NCBI GenBank assembly: GCA_947561395.2
Contig: OX387190.1
Coordinates: forward strand, 35,700,392-35,764,391
Direction of reading: 5' to 3'
Length of the DNA: 64,000 nt
DNA from: Buxus sempervirens
Taxonomy: Eukaryota > Streptophyta > Magnoliopsida > Buxales > Buxaceae
Shown: piece by piece, positions 36,101 through 47,241 of the stretch
Position numbering within the stretch: the first letter of the stretch is position 1
How the letters are laid out: every line of letters starts with the position of its first letter
Translations under genes and position numbers: made by a program
Notes under the pieces: generated by a model
What the model saw: only the letters and a program-made list of their open reading frames with translations
Databases searched by the model: none
What the model was told of the DNA's origin: nothing

Positions 36101-39100
36101 AAGTAGATTAAGATGATTTGGTAATGTAAGGTAAATACCAGCTGAAGCAGCTATGAGACGCTGTGAGAGTAAACACATTAAAGGATCTAAGAGAATGAGA
36201 GGAAGACCAAAAAAATTTTTGGATGGAGTCAGTTAGAAAGGATTTTTATACTCACAATCTGACTGAAGATATGGTTTTTGATAGATTAGGATAGAGAAAT
36301 ATAACTTTTTTTTTTTTGGAACTATAAATAAATTTATATATATGTATGAAGAAGAATGAGTTTAACATGTTACATAAGCACTATGAGGTAGTACTAAAGA
36401 TGGCTAGCAGGTACAGGAAAGCCATAAAAGAATCCAACCTCCACCTATTAACATATATCTATACATCAATTGTCATAATGATAACTACCAAACAAAACAC
36501 CCCTTCACAAAAGGGACAATGCTTTGCATAAGCCATGATGGGAACTCACATAAGCCTCCAGCCAAGGTCCCATTGTTTATGATCTGGTGGTTCCAGTTCG
36601 TGTCCTTAACCACATGTTTATCATTGGATAGGCTGAAATGCACATCCATACAAATGTAGTGAATTACAACCTCATAAGGGAGATAGTGGTTTTGAAGTAC
36701 TTGCCTGTTTCGCTCTTTCCATACATGGTATACTGTAGCGTCCAATGCCACCTTAAACAATAAGTTTATTGGTGATTTGCACGCCCCCCTACTCTCTGTC
36801 CACTCAATCAAATCCGGCCACCTCTTATTGCTTATAGAAAGATAGTTCCACTGAGATATCTGGTCCCATATGGCTTTACTATAATCACACGCAAAAGATC
36901 CGGCCACCTCTTATGCAAGAAATTTGATTCATATTATTGAACCCAACTGTTTTGTTGGAAGGCATTTTGTTGTTATTGTTGTCATAATTCAAAACTATTG
37001 ATTTTTACTTTTAAATGTGAGGAAAATTGTATTTTTAAGGATGGTAGCTCGGGTTAAGAGAATTCCCAGGTTGGGCCAGATGGGCCTATACTCTTAAGCC
37101 TAAAGGATGAGTTTAGCTGGATTTGGGCGCATGGAAATCTGGTATATTGGTGTGCAACCCCTTCCTCAGCCTGGTCTTGTACCATCCCTACACTGCCATC
37201 TCCATGGTGGATCAACATGACCAAAGGAAAAAAAAAGTAAAAAGGAAATTTAAATCACAATTTCTTTTCCTCCATTTAAGTGATGCTATAATTATAAAAC
37301 TTGTCCTCTAATGTGGATATTCACATCTGTTCCTTAGATGATGAAGTTTAGTTTTAAAGTTTTTATTTAAATGGAGATGTATAAACAGATGCATGCAGTG
37401 TATGCTCTCTCTCTCTCTCTCATTGTATTTATGTCACTCACAGGGATCTCTCCAGGAGAGGCTTGATGTGCCAAGTATTAAACTTAAGGTCTTGCCGTTT
37501 CCGGAACCTCAACATGATTGGGAATTTCATATACCTACATACCCTTAATCTGGATTTCAGTATTTCACTTAGGAGCTTTCGGGAGAATTGTTTTACTTGC
37601 ATGCCAAATCTGATGTGTCTGTCGATGTGTGGGACAAGAGTTGTCAATCTCTGGACAACTAGTGCTGCATTGTCGAAACTTCCTTCATTGGTGGAACTCC
37701 GGTTTCAAAATTGTATGGGTTGCGACAACACTGGACCATGCTCTGCATCGTCCACTGAAAAGGCAAATATGCTTGTTTGTAACAGTATTGATTCAGGTTA
37801 GGTGGACCTGTCGCACTGTATTTAAGCATCATTCATTCCTGCTGGCAATATGACATTTCAGACATATTTTGCAGAAGAGACTTTGAGGAGCTTGTTTTCT
37901 TTTAATGACTTGCTAAGGGCTCACATCTTTCAAAACAAACATGAGGATTCATCAGATGATAGTGAAGAGGATTTTCCAAGTCAGCAGTGGGGACTAGGTC
38001 TGGCGGAGCTTCTGTCTGATTTTGTTCCGATTGTGATTGGGCAGGCTGATCTGCAAAATGTGGTACATAGACATAGTCATGCTGGATTTTTATGTAGTAT
38101 ATTTGGCTGGGAATTTTTTTGAATGTTATTTTATCCCTTTGACAGGTTTCTTTAGACCCATTATGGAACCAAAATCAATTGAATGCTGCAAATAATGCCT
38201 TAAAGAAGTATATTTCACATCATCCATCACCCATATGCTTTGAGAAACATTATAGGGAGTACATGATAACTTCATTGCCTCGTTTGGAAGTTCTAGACAA
38301 TTTACCCATAAAAAATATGGACAGGATTGCTGCCAAGAACATATATTCTCAGTACTATGAATACCTACCATACAAACGACAGAAAAAAGAGAGTGTCATT
38401 AGTGTCTTGCAGAAGCGTGAAATGGGAGCAAGTAGTACTCCCTTGCAAAAATCACTGAAGCTAAAGCAGTCATATCCTTCTGTTGCAAATCAATATTTCT
38501 TCTCAAGGTCACTTTGCGCAGCCAAATTGGGAACTTCTGCATGGCCACTATTACAAAACGTCTCAAGGGAAGAGAGTAAGAGCTTTCGTCCAAGGCAGTT
38601 TGAGTATCATCCATCTAACTCTAGTCTAATGGTTTTTGGAACTCTGGATGGTGAACTAGTTGTTGTAAATCATGAGAGCGGGAATCTTATTGGTTATATC
38701 CCATCCACTGGAGCGATGACCAGCATTTTGGGGCTTTCTTGGCTCAAGAAGTATCCTTCTAAGGTATATCATAAATTTATGGAAATAGATTGTTCAAGGA
38801 ATCCTGTTTTGAATTTATATATCTGGATGGTAATTACCATTTTGGAGTTGTCATGATACATGATGTACAAAAAGTCTTTGGAGTCATCATAGCATGGAAC
38901 TATTTATCGTAAGTCAATAGCCAACCTAATTTTATAGCTGTAATCGCCACCTGAGATTCTTTTGGATGGTCAATGAAACTCTGGAAGATAGTGCCACCAT
39001 TTTCCAGGTACACATGGCCATGTTACCAGGTTGCTGTTTTGAAGGTTTCCTACTTCAGTGACATGGTGTAAACATGATAATGACCTGATTTATTTTAGTA

Positions 39101-41248
39101 GATAGTACTTATTATCTAAATGTCACAATTGACGACCATTTTTGACAGTTGCTTTGTAGCCATTTTAATCCTAGCTAATCCCGAAATTGCTGATTATGTT
39201 TTGATTTCTGTGATGAATACAGCTCATTGTTGGTTCAGACAATGGTTTTTTGAAATTGTACGATGTCCATTATATGCCATCAACAATTACAAATGCGTAT
39301 CATAGTGGTGGTACTGGTACCGTAACTTTTGATGATTTTGAGCATTTAACATCTGTTCATGTAAACGCGACTGATGAACTATTTCTTACAAGTGGATACT
39401 CTAAAAATGTTGCTCTGTATGACATCAGCACTGGAAGACGCTTGCAGATGTTCACTAATATGCATCGAGAGCATATCAATGTTGTTAAATTTGCCCACCA
39501 TTCTCCCTCTATATTTGCAACTTCATCATTTGACCAGGATGTGAAGTTGTGGGACTTGAGACAAAAGCCGGTTAGGCCTTGCTATACAGCTTCAAGCTCA
39601 AGAGGAAATGTGATGGTTTGCTTTTCTCCTGATGACCACTATTTGCTTGCATCAGCCATTGATAATGAGGTAATCTGAAAGGAAAAAAATCTACGACCAC
39701 CGACCACTGCCCCTTTTTGGTTCTCCGCCACTCCATGGTTAAAGAATACATAGTTCTTGAATCTTATAAACAAATGTCATGAATTACTTCATATTAGTGT
39801 GTAGCTCTTTGAGACTAATTGGAGTTTTTGTCAGGTTAACCAACTTTTGGCAGTAGATGGGAGGCTTCACATGAAATTTGAGATAGCTGCAACCAGACAT
39901 TTGCAAAATTATACTCGTTCTTATTACATGAATGGAAGAGATTACATTATTAGTGGGAGTTGTGGTGAGCAGGTGATACGTATTTGCTGTGCTCAAACTG
40001 GAAGGCGGCTTAGGGATATATCTCTGGAGGTAATTCAATCTTTCAGTGAGGCTCTACTTAACTCCCTCCTTTTAAAAGGAGAAAATAACCGCATTTATGT
40101 GTGTCTGCCCATGCATTCGCCTTATAGCACTTACTAGTTTCCCATAAATATCTACTTTTGGATTGCAATTGCATTCTATTAAATATATTTATGAATTTAT
40201 GATTATTCACTAGACTGTTGACATCTCATTATGGAATTGGTAACTGCTGTTCATTTTCAGGACATGAGCTCAAGATATTCAATGTTTGTGCAATCCTTGA
40301 GGGGTGATCCGTTTAGAGTGAGTTACCAATTATTGTGGTCATTGATTTATCTATTCTATATAAAAAGCGTACCGTGGGTTTTCTACCTGACATTATGTAC
40401 CCAAAATGCCCTTTAATTTTCCTGATTTTACAAGTTTGTTATCGCTGCTTAAGCTTCATAACTAACCAAAGTCGTCTATGATTTGGGCCTAAATTGGCTT
40501 TTGCTTTTAAAATGGGATGCTTCCACGTGGAGCATCCCACGGTTAGTGGTCTTTTCTAAGTGGGCCCCACATAAAAAATTTACAAACAGTGAAAAACACT
40601 TACTGTGGATGCTACATGTGAAAGCATCCCACTTTAAAAGCTGAAGCCGCTTAACTGAGCTTCTTTGTTTCTAATTTGCCACTCGCATAGCACGTGCATT
40701 CCCCTAGTTTTTATTAAGGAAACTCTAATCGACATCCAATTTGAGCTATCTCCAACTGAAAGTACAGATCATCTCATCTTAGAAAGATACCTATCTCCAG
40801 TAGTATAATCTCTCTCAGATCTCACCTCATTAGATCCTCAACTTGGTGAAGATGAGCTCCTTCAATGCTAAAACTAGTTAAGAATTTAATTTTTTTTTGG
40901 CCAAAGTTTCACATTCGTATAATTCTTTGAAAAATTGTTTGTGTTTCTTATGAAATCATGATGATTCCAAGGGCAGGCAAATTTGATAATTCTTTATTCT
41001 TCAAATCCAGGATTTTCACATGAGTGTCTTAGCTGCCTGCATGCATCCGCGCACAAAGTCTCAGATAATTAAGGTATGCATATTACCTTTTTTGTTTTTT
41101 GACTATGTTGTCGACCATTTCAAAAGTTTCTCTGATCGCTAAGTTTATTGGGTTTGGTTTTCAGGTTAATTTGCTAGGATCCAATGACCATGTGGAGGAA
41201 TACCATGGTGGACAGAGTTCTCCTCCTCCATCAAGTATGGGAGGTTAG
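30105..41248 (+). CDS. LRR plus WD40-repeat protein (DWD-box type)
   Basis: Eleven exons traced by frame and splice sites: 30105-30136 (or 31012-31043), 33686-33752, 34674-34927, 37444-37796, 37875-38062, 38146-38763, 39223-39669, 39835-40029, 40261-40317, 41011-41073, 41165-41248. The total is 2358 nt, 785 residues. The N-terminal part has LRR-like text (LRVVDLQVLPSGNKFLR, LNLRSCRFRNLNMIG, LHTLNLDFS, LMCLSMCGTRVVNLW), then an acidic linker (SSDDSEEDFPS). The C-terminal half is a WD40 propeller (EYHPSNSSLMVFGTLDGELVV, VKFAHHSPSIFATSSFDQDV, KLWDLRQKP). KLWDLR is a WDxR motif as found in DWD substrate receptors of CUL4-DDB1 ubiquitin ligases. From memory the LRR-plus-WD40 plan resembles the plant protein DWD HYPERSENSITIVE TO UV-B 1, but I could not verify this. 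Introns contain LINE remnants and a MITE. Confidence 0.87.
31012..31043 (+). other. Alternative, duplicated first exon 1b of the LRR-WD40 gene
   Basis: A second 32-nt coding segment beginning ATGGC and ending CG/GTATCC. It encodes MAIDICSLETR against MAIDIYTLQAR in exon 1a, with the same length and splice phase, so it joins exon 2 equally well. Homology to the exon 1a region extends about 110 bp upstream and 100 bp downstream. Confidence 0.72.
31044..33685 (+). other. Intron 1 of the LRR-WD40 gene
   Basis: A long AT/T-rich intron of ordinary plant type. No further exon, RNA gene or complete transposon was recognised. Confidence 0.5.
35910..36310 (+). mobile_element. RTE-type LINE 3' fragment in intron 3
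   Basis: Translation with stops and frame breaks matches the tail after the reverse transcriptase of plant RTE elements: ECWV-like start, then IKESRLR-FGNV, AAMRRCES, GSKRMRGRPKKF and LTEDMVFDRLG. The fragment is followed by a T-run. It is 5'-truncated and dead. Confidence 0.65.
36485..36907 (-). mobile_element. LINE zf-RVT-region fragment in intron 3
   Basis: The minus-strand frame contains CDYSKAIWDQISQWN and LLFKVALDATVYHVWKERNR, typical of the reverse-transcriptase zinc-binding region of L1-type LINEs. No 5' or 3' ends were found. It is a decayed insertion in the large intron 34928-37443. Confidence 0.68.
37408..37423. repeat. (CT)n microsatellite before exon 4
   Basis: Short CT run about 20 bp upstream of the exon 4 acceptor, likely part of its polypyrimidine context. 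Confidence 0.7.
40496..40648. mobile_element. Fold-back MITE in intron 9 of the LRR-WD40 gene
   Basis: A 153-bp inverted repeat with arms of about 44 bp (left arm contains CTTTTAAAATGGGATGCTTC, right arm the near-complement GAAAGCATCCCACTTTAAAAG) around a loop containing GGGCCCCAC. No coding capacity, and the target duplication is unresolved. It lies wholly within intron 40318-41010. Confidence 0.72.
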
Positions 41249-43692
41249 TGCATCTACTATGGGAGGTTTTTGCACCAAGTATGGGCGGTTCATGTTTACA
41301 CCTGCAATCCCATTCCCATCTGTAAGCAGGCAAGTATATCTGGTCTGTGAAAAGTGTTGGGATAGAGTGATGGCTCACTGGACCGATCATTTTTGAAAGT
41401 TATTGTATCTTAGTGTTCTCCATAGAGAAATTGTTTGTTACTAAATTGTCTACTCCTCGTTGAAGACTGAAATGGCTCAGAAAATTTATTATGGTTTGAA
41501 GCTTTTTAACAGGGGAAAAATAATTGAGTCTTTGCATTCTCAAGTCTTTTTCTGTGTTCTGTATTTCTTTTCTGCTGTGTAACGCTTGAATGTTGTTCCA
41601 TTCCAGTGTTAGCGTTAATAATTTTTTGAAAGATTGATTCATGAGACTTGGTCTTTGGAATTGCTGTCTTAAATTTATGCATTCTGAGTGTGGGAATTGA
41701 ATGATAATGCAAGCGGGATGCTCTCTGCTCCTTTAATAATTTTTTTCTGAGCAGTTGTGGGCCTGGGGCACTTGTATGGGGCTGGCCATTACAATTTACA
41801 ATATATGGCACGGGGCACGGTAAATGTGGAGGATTTCGTTGCAGCAAAATGAGGATCACGGTTTCTCTGCGATGGCTAAGTGGACCTGTTCAAACTTCAA
41901 CCTTGCCCCTCTAGTAAACAATCTTTTCAGCTGGGGATGAAATTTTCAATTCCATTCTCAGCCAATTCTTGGGGCGTGAATGCTTTCATCTGGGGTAATT
42001 TCCTGGGTTCTGTTTGTTTAACCGGGAAATGGGGGAAAATGTAATTTCTAAAATTTTGAAAATTCATCTTTATTTTAATGGAAAATTTTAAGGGGGAATG
42101 TGTTTAATATTGCAAGAAAAATGAAGGAAAATAAATTTTTCTAATTTTCCTTTTTTTTCTTTTTTGGTGGAAGTTATTTCCAGAGAAAGATGAAAATTGC
42201 CACCACGACCACCATCGGCACTATGACCACACGAACACCATAGCCACTATATTGTCGCTACCGCAACCACATTAATATCCCAACTGCCACGAAGATCACA
42301 CCACTAATACCGTTGCAAGTATCCTCACTGCCACCATGATCACACCACTAATACGACTGCAAACTACTACCAGCACCATGGCCATATCTTTGTTTGTTAT
42401 AGAAAACATACATAATAAGCTTATATGATGGCAGGAGAATTATAGGGAGTAGAGGAGTGCTAGATATGGAGAAATTGACGTATCATACATCTGTCTATTA
42501 ATGCAACGTTCTGAGGCTCGAAATGAGCACCAACCTGACCAGACCAAGGGTCTGGGCTTGAGTCAATCCGGCCCAGCAGAAACTCAGTCGATGCAACAAT
42601 CTGATAGAGCTGCAAGTGGATGAAGAACCTTTTTGCTCCGTTTTGACTGAACCTGAACGTGTGAAATGGTCTAGCCCATACCAAAAGCACAAGAGTTGAC
42701 TAGGGATGGAGCTGGAGTAGTGTTAGCAATGTGAGCCATACCGCGGAGGAGGAGGTATCTGGGCTCTGGACTTTAAGAGCCCACAAATATTGTTATTTAA
42801 GACTGAAGAGTTGACTATCCTTTCTGCGGACCCCTTTCAACGTGAGCTTTGGCCAATGGCCACTACGTCAAGGACAAGGACAGCAAGTGGTGTTATAACA
42901 ATACAATTACAGCTCACGCCATATCCACCCACCCACCCACCATCCTCGTACAGCGTAGCCACCGCAGCATCGAAGACAGTGATGGGTCTTCTTATCTTCT
43001 TCCGCCCCGTGGGTCCCAAGAAGTCAACATCAATGCACCCGGATCTTCCCATAATTACAAACGTATCACTGTTTCGATCTCACTACAGTCTACAGTACAC
43101 AAGGTTAAACGCGCGCCATAGGCAATTAAGGTTTTTTTTTTGGTTGAATCTGTAAAAGCGTTGAACTGTCAATAATGCCTCGTATTTGCGTTGCGTCGCG
43201 TATATTATAGCCTCCAGTTCCTTGGTACAAACTACAAGGGATTGCCGAGGATTTCATAACCCTTATCTTAGCAGACGATTTCATCCTGCTTGTATCAGCA
43301 GTTGGATCCTTTATAGAAATTTTTTTATCTGAAAGTGATAAGGTATACAGCCTGGCAGCAGCCTTGGTTGGGTTGGGTTGGTTTGTGACTTGTGACTTTG
43401 TGAGGACGATTCCACTCGCTAAATGGTTAACCAAACGTACGGCATCGGCATGGCTATTCACGTGCAATTAGTTCTGTTTCCAAGGAAATTAAGTTTTCTG
43501 ACTACTAAAAAGCTACTGCGGCGGGTGAGTCGGAGCAACAGGCCAGACTTAATAAAGGTGGCGGTGGAGGAACCTTCGTTGTTCCTGCTTCGCTGCACCT
43601 CCACCAGAAACCGCGTACTGCCAAAAGCCGACAACTGTTCAGTGCTGTAAACTTCATTTATCAATTCTAACCCTCTTCCCTCTCTCCGTCGC
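41249..43692. other. Intergenic between the LRR-WD40 and snakin genes
   Basis: The first part is the presumed 3' UTR of the LRR-WD40 gene. At 42195-42390 there is a degenerate ACC/CCACC-rich tract, like the one in the Tourist-like MITEs, but no terminal repeats could be found. The final 300 bp form the snakin promoter. No other gene seen. Confidence 0.45.
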
Positions 43693-43700
43693 TATAAATA
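43693..43700 (+). promoter_or_regulatory. TATA box of the snakin gene
   Basis: TATAAATA lies about 120 bp upstream of the snakin ATG, placing a likely transcription start near 43725. Confidence 0.75.
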
Positions 43701-43814
43701 ACCACTTAAGACTCTCGCTGCTTCTTCAGTGCTTCAGTCGAATCTGCATTTGTAACTTACTCTTCCCTTGCTTGATATCCACTCTTAGACCAACAGTTCC
43801 AACCCAAAAGATCG

Positions 43815-44243
43815 ATGAAGCTCGTCTTCGCAACTTTAATGCTGATGTCGCTTGTTCTGAGCTCCTCCCTCCTTCAGACCACCATGGCTGGTCCGGGTAA
43901 TTAAGATTTCCTATATAATCTTTGGTCTTGGCTGTTACATTGCCATTAATTTTCCTTTCCCTCGTTACCTCACTTTGTAATAGTTGTTGTTTGTTTGTTA
44001 ATTTCCAACACATGCGTGTTAATGGTTTTGGTGCGGGATTGTTGTTTTGGTTATTAAGATTTCTGCAAGGACAAGTGCTCGCAGAGGTGCTCGAATGCAG
44101 GAGTCCCAGACCGGTGCATCAAATACTGCGGGATCTGCTGCGAGGCGTGCAAGTGCGTTCCGTCTGGGACCTACGGCAACAAGCATGAATGCCCTTGCTA
44201 CAGGGACAAGAAGAACTCCAAGGGCAAGCCCAAGTGCCCTTGA
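43815..44243 (+). CDS. Snakin/GASA cysteine-rich peptide
   Basis: Two exons: 43815-43896 and 44059-44243 (donor CCGG/GTAATT, acceptor TTAAG/ATTTC), giving 88 residues. Residues 1-24 are a hydrophobic signal peptide ([20 protein letters not shown]). The mature peptide carries the GASA domain with all 12 cysteines in the family spacing: CKDKC, RC, RCIKYC, ICC, ACKC, ECPC and a final KCP ending. Length and pattern match snakin-1-type peptides, which are secreted, form six disulfide bonds and act as antimicrobial or gibberellin-related growth peptides. The single intron separates the signal region from the cysteine domain. A clear TATA box is upstream. The role in this plant is inferred from the family. 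Confidence 0.96.
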
Positions 44244-44694
44244 ACACTTGTTTCATCTCATTTCAAAGATCAAGAACCCAACGGAAATAAACTTCGTACG
44301 GCTACATCACCAGAGTCAACTTAGGTCCTAGGATTGATGTAATTAGCAAGTGCAGTAAGATATCTCAAGTTGCAGGGTCCTTGAGTTAGTTTCCCGTCTT
44401 TATTTGATGGAGTTCCATGGTCTTCTTATATATGCTTATTGTTCCTCAGTTGCTGTTGGATTTGTTGGGTATCTTTTGCAGTTCCTCATGTTTAGGTTAA
44501 ACTATCAATTTAAATTAACGCTTATATACATATGAGTCTTCCCAGCCATCAGACCAAGTTGGTTCATTTAGTCTTCAAAGCCCAGAACCCTCCTATGGTT
44601 GCTACATCCTCCTCATCTTTTTGCACAGTCACCTGATAGATTCAAAGAATCCATCCAACTCTCACTGCACACACCGGACCTAGCCTGAGGCCAG

Positions 44695-44822
44695 GACTGA
44701 ATTCAAATCCAAATTATATGCATATGGTTTGGAGCTTGCACAGGCGCCTGTACAAGCTCCAACCCATGTATATTCCACCTCAGACTCCAAAAAGGGCCCA
44801 GACTGAATTCAAATCCAAATTA
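44695..44822. repeat. Palindrome flanked by 22-bp direct repeats
   Basis: A direct repeat starting GACTGAATTCAAATCC occurs at 44695-44716 and 44801-44822. Between them, 44729-44762 is a palindrome with 16-bp arms (TTGGAGCTTGCACAGG and its complement with one mismatch). Confidence 0.8.
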
Positions 44823-45058
44823 AGTCCTACGTTCAAGCCCAGATTTGCTGTGGGCTAGGTGATGTTTGGGAAGACCATATAAAAAAATTAGAACCCTACC
44901 CGTTTCACTGCATCTACAATTTTGACAATCTTATAAGCAAATGTCGGTAATTCTTTGATGCAGAAGTGGAAAAAAAATTAATAAATAAACTTTTTCATTT
45001 TCCCTTTTCCTCTATCCAAAGAAAACTCTCCCAGCCAAAAACTCTCCCAGCCTTCATT

Positions 45059-45182
45059 ACAGATAATACCGATTGCCTCCCTACGTATCTAATACATACA
45101 ACTTCTTAAATCAACCTAAAACAGATAATACCGATTGCCTCCCTACGTATCCAATACATACAACTTCTTAAATCAACCTAAA
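45059..45182. repeat. 62-bp tandem duplication
   Basis: Units 45059-45120 and 45121-45182 differ at one base. They lie about 100 bp beyond the Pumilio stop codon and so probably within its 3' UTR. Confidence 0.88.
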
Positions 45183-45284
45183 ACGAAGTAAACTATATAT
45201 ACTGATAATGGATAAACAAAATCAAGTCAAAACACATTGCTGTGAGCTACTTGTTTCCAGAACCGCCTCTATTGCACAGGTCCA

Positions 45285-47184
45285 CTACTTGAGCTTATGC
45301 AGAATGTTTTTGCCATACACATGGCACTGCATCGATGGAGCATTATCCCGAATACGATCAGCCAATATCTTATAAATATCCAACCCCTGTTTCAGCAACA
45401 AGCAAAACATAGGTAACAATTCTCAAATAAGGAAATACCAGGCAAAATCTACAAAGTCCAATAAAATAAATAAATAGCAGAGCTATGCAGGCATGCCCAC
45501 AAAAAGGGGTAATGAGAAGCTGAATCCTCAATCCAGAAGAGAAAAAAAGATGCAACCTGTTTCTAACACAAATATATCAGTTTGGGAAATAAATGAATTT
45601 GAGCAATGAGATTGCATGGAAAATCTAACCTCAGATGCTTTCAAAGCCTTCTGTATGACATAGTTTCCATAAGGATCCACTAGAAGCATAGGAAAATCTG
45701 TACTGCTAATCAGCTCTTCAATGATTTGTGTGCACTGCTCTTCTGCCAATCCAGTCAAACATTTCTCCACTACATTACTGCCAAACTTGTTAGTGGATAG
45801 AGATGCATAACTCCCCTCAAGCTGTCTTAATAGATCCGAATTGACTTCTGACATCCTTTGCCCCAGTAAAAATTGCACAACATAGTTCCTGAGGAGAAAG
45901 AAATTAAAAACAGATAAGCATATTCCTTTTCAACTGCTATATCCAGAGAGCACTAGATACTTGCAATCAAATAACCGCGCTAAAATGACTTCATCTTCAG
46001 ATCAAAAATTTAAAAGTAGGGTTTCAAATGCATAATGGATAAAGTTTACAAGGACATACCCAAAAGGATCTTCTGCTAGCATTAGTGCATTTGTTGTTAT
46101 TTCATCCTCAAGGCGCTTTCTGAGTCCTCCACGAGCATTCTCTATGCAGTCTTGCAATACGCAGCAGCCACTGCGATCTTTAGCAATATCAACGCAGTGA
46201 TTTGCTACTCCGTTCAGAAGATACTGCCGAAGAGATTTCATCGTTAGAAAATTCATAGGTTTCGTTATGTAATCTGTTTGAATTACTCTAATCAAGATAT
46301 ACAGACAGCATGTGTACCCAGAAACAGATTATTAACTCTTAAATTTCCATGCACACATTAAGAGTTCCAAGAGACCTTTCTTTCATATGAAATTAAAACA
46401 AAAGGAAAGCTCAATAATAATTCCATCATCTGCATGAGTGATGTTAGATTGGGCTCCATGTCACCTGAACCAGATAAGCATAGGGAAAAAAATAATCCAT
46501 CATGAAAGAAAGATTGAAAAGAGGAACAAAGCTATATAAAAAGGATCCTTGACATCAAACGAAAGAAAATATCATATGGGTGTAACAGGGTAGATGTAAG
46601 CTAACTAACCTAAACATCAGGCCAGACCAAGAACTCAAACGGAACTCAACTTTATGCTAAAAGATGACCTTAAACAAGAATCCGAACTAGCTGATAAGTT
46701 CGGGCTTTTATTTGGGCTGGGTCAGTTGGGCTTTTGTCAGGCCGAGCAAAACTTACAGCTTTACACGCTACCCCTCTTGCGCAAACCAAAAAGAAAAAAT
46801 CCAAGAACACAAGAATATAGATCCTCCCATGTTAGGACCTTATGCTAGTTAACTTGAAACCTGTTGAAACTTGCCATGCTCACTGAAATTCCACATCATT
46901 GCCCAGATTTTCAGTTGACTCGTGCAAATAACAGCGTGACAATAATGGAAGTAAGTTTTAATTTGTTTCAAGTTAACTGATAGAGGATCCTGACTTCAGA
47001 GGATCCAGTTCTCAAATACAAATATCCCTATAAATAATTTCAATAGTCTGATTTGATGAACAATCATGCAACTGCCTTCATGTATTAAGAGATGTATAAA
47101 ATTTTAACCTTTTGATTGAATTAAATAAGAACATTTTGATTGAATTTTAGGATGCCATATAGAAATTCCTGCACAATTCTGGAC

Positions 47185-47241
<57 letters not shown>

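Larger units (their letters stand above)
44244..45284. other. Intergenic between convergent snakin and Pumilio genes
   Basis: Holds both 3' UTRs, a 34-bp near-perfect palindrome (44729-44762) between two 22-bp direct repeats, and a 62-bp tandem duplication (45059-45182). No gene seen. Confidence 0.55.

Noticed and set aside
42195..42390. A third Tourist-like MITE with a CCA tract
   Set aside because: The ACC-rich tract is similar, but terminal inverted repeats and a TWA duplication could not be found.
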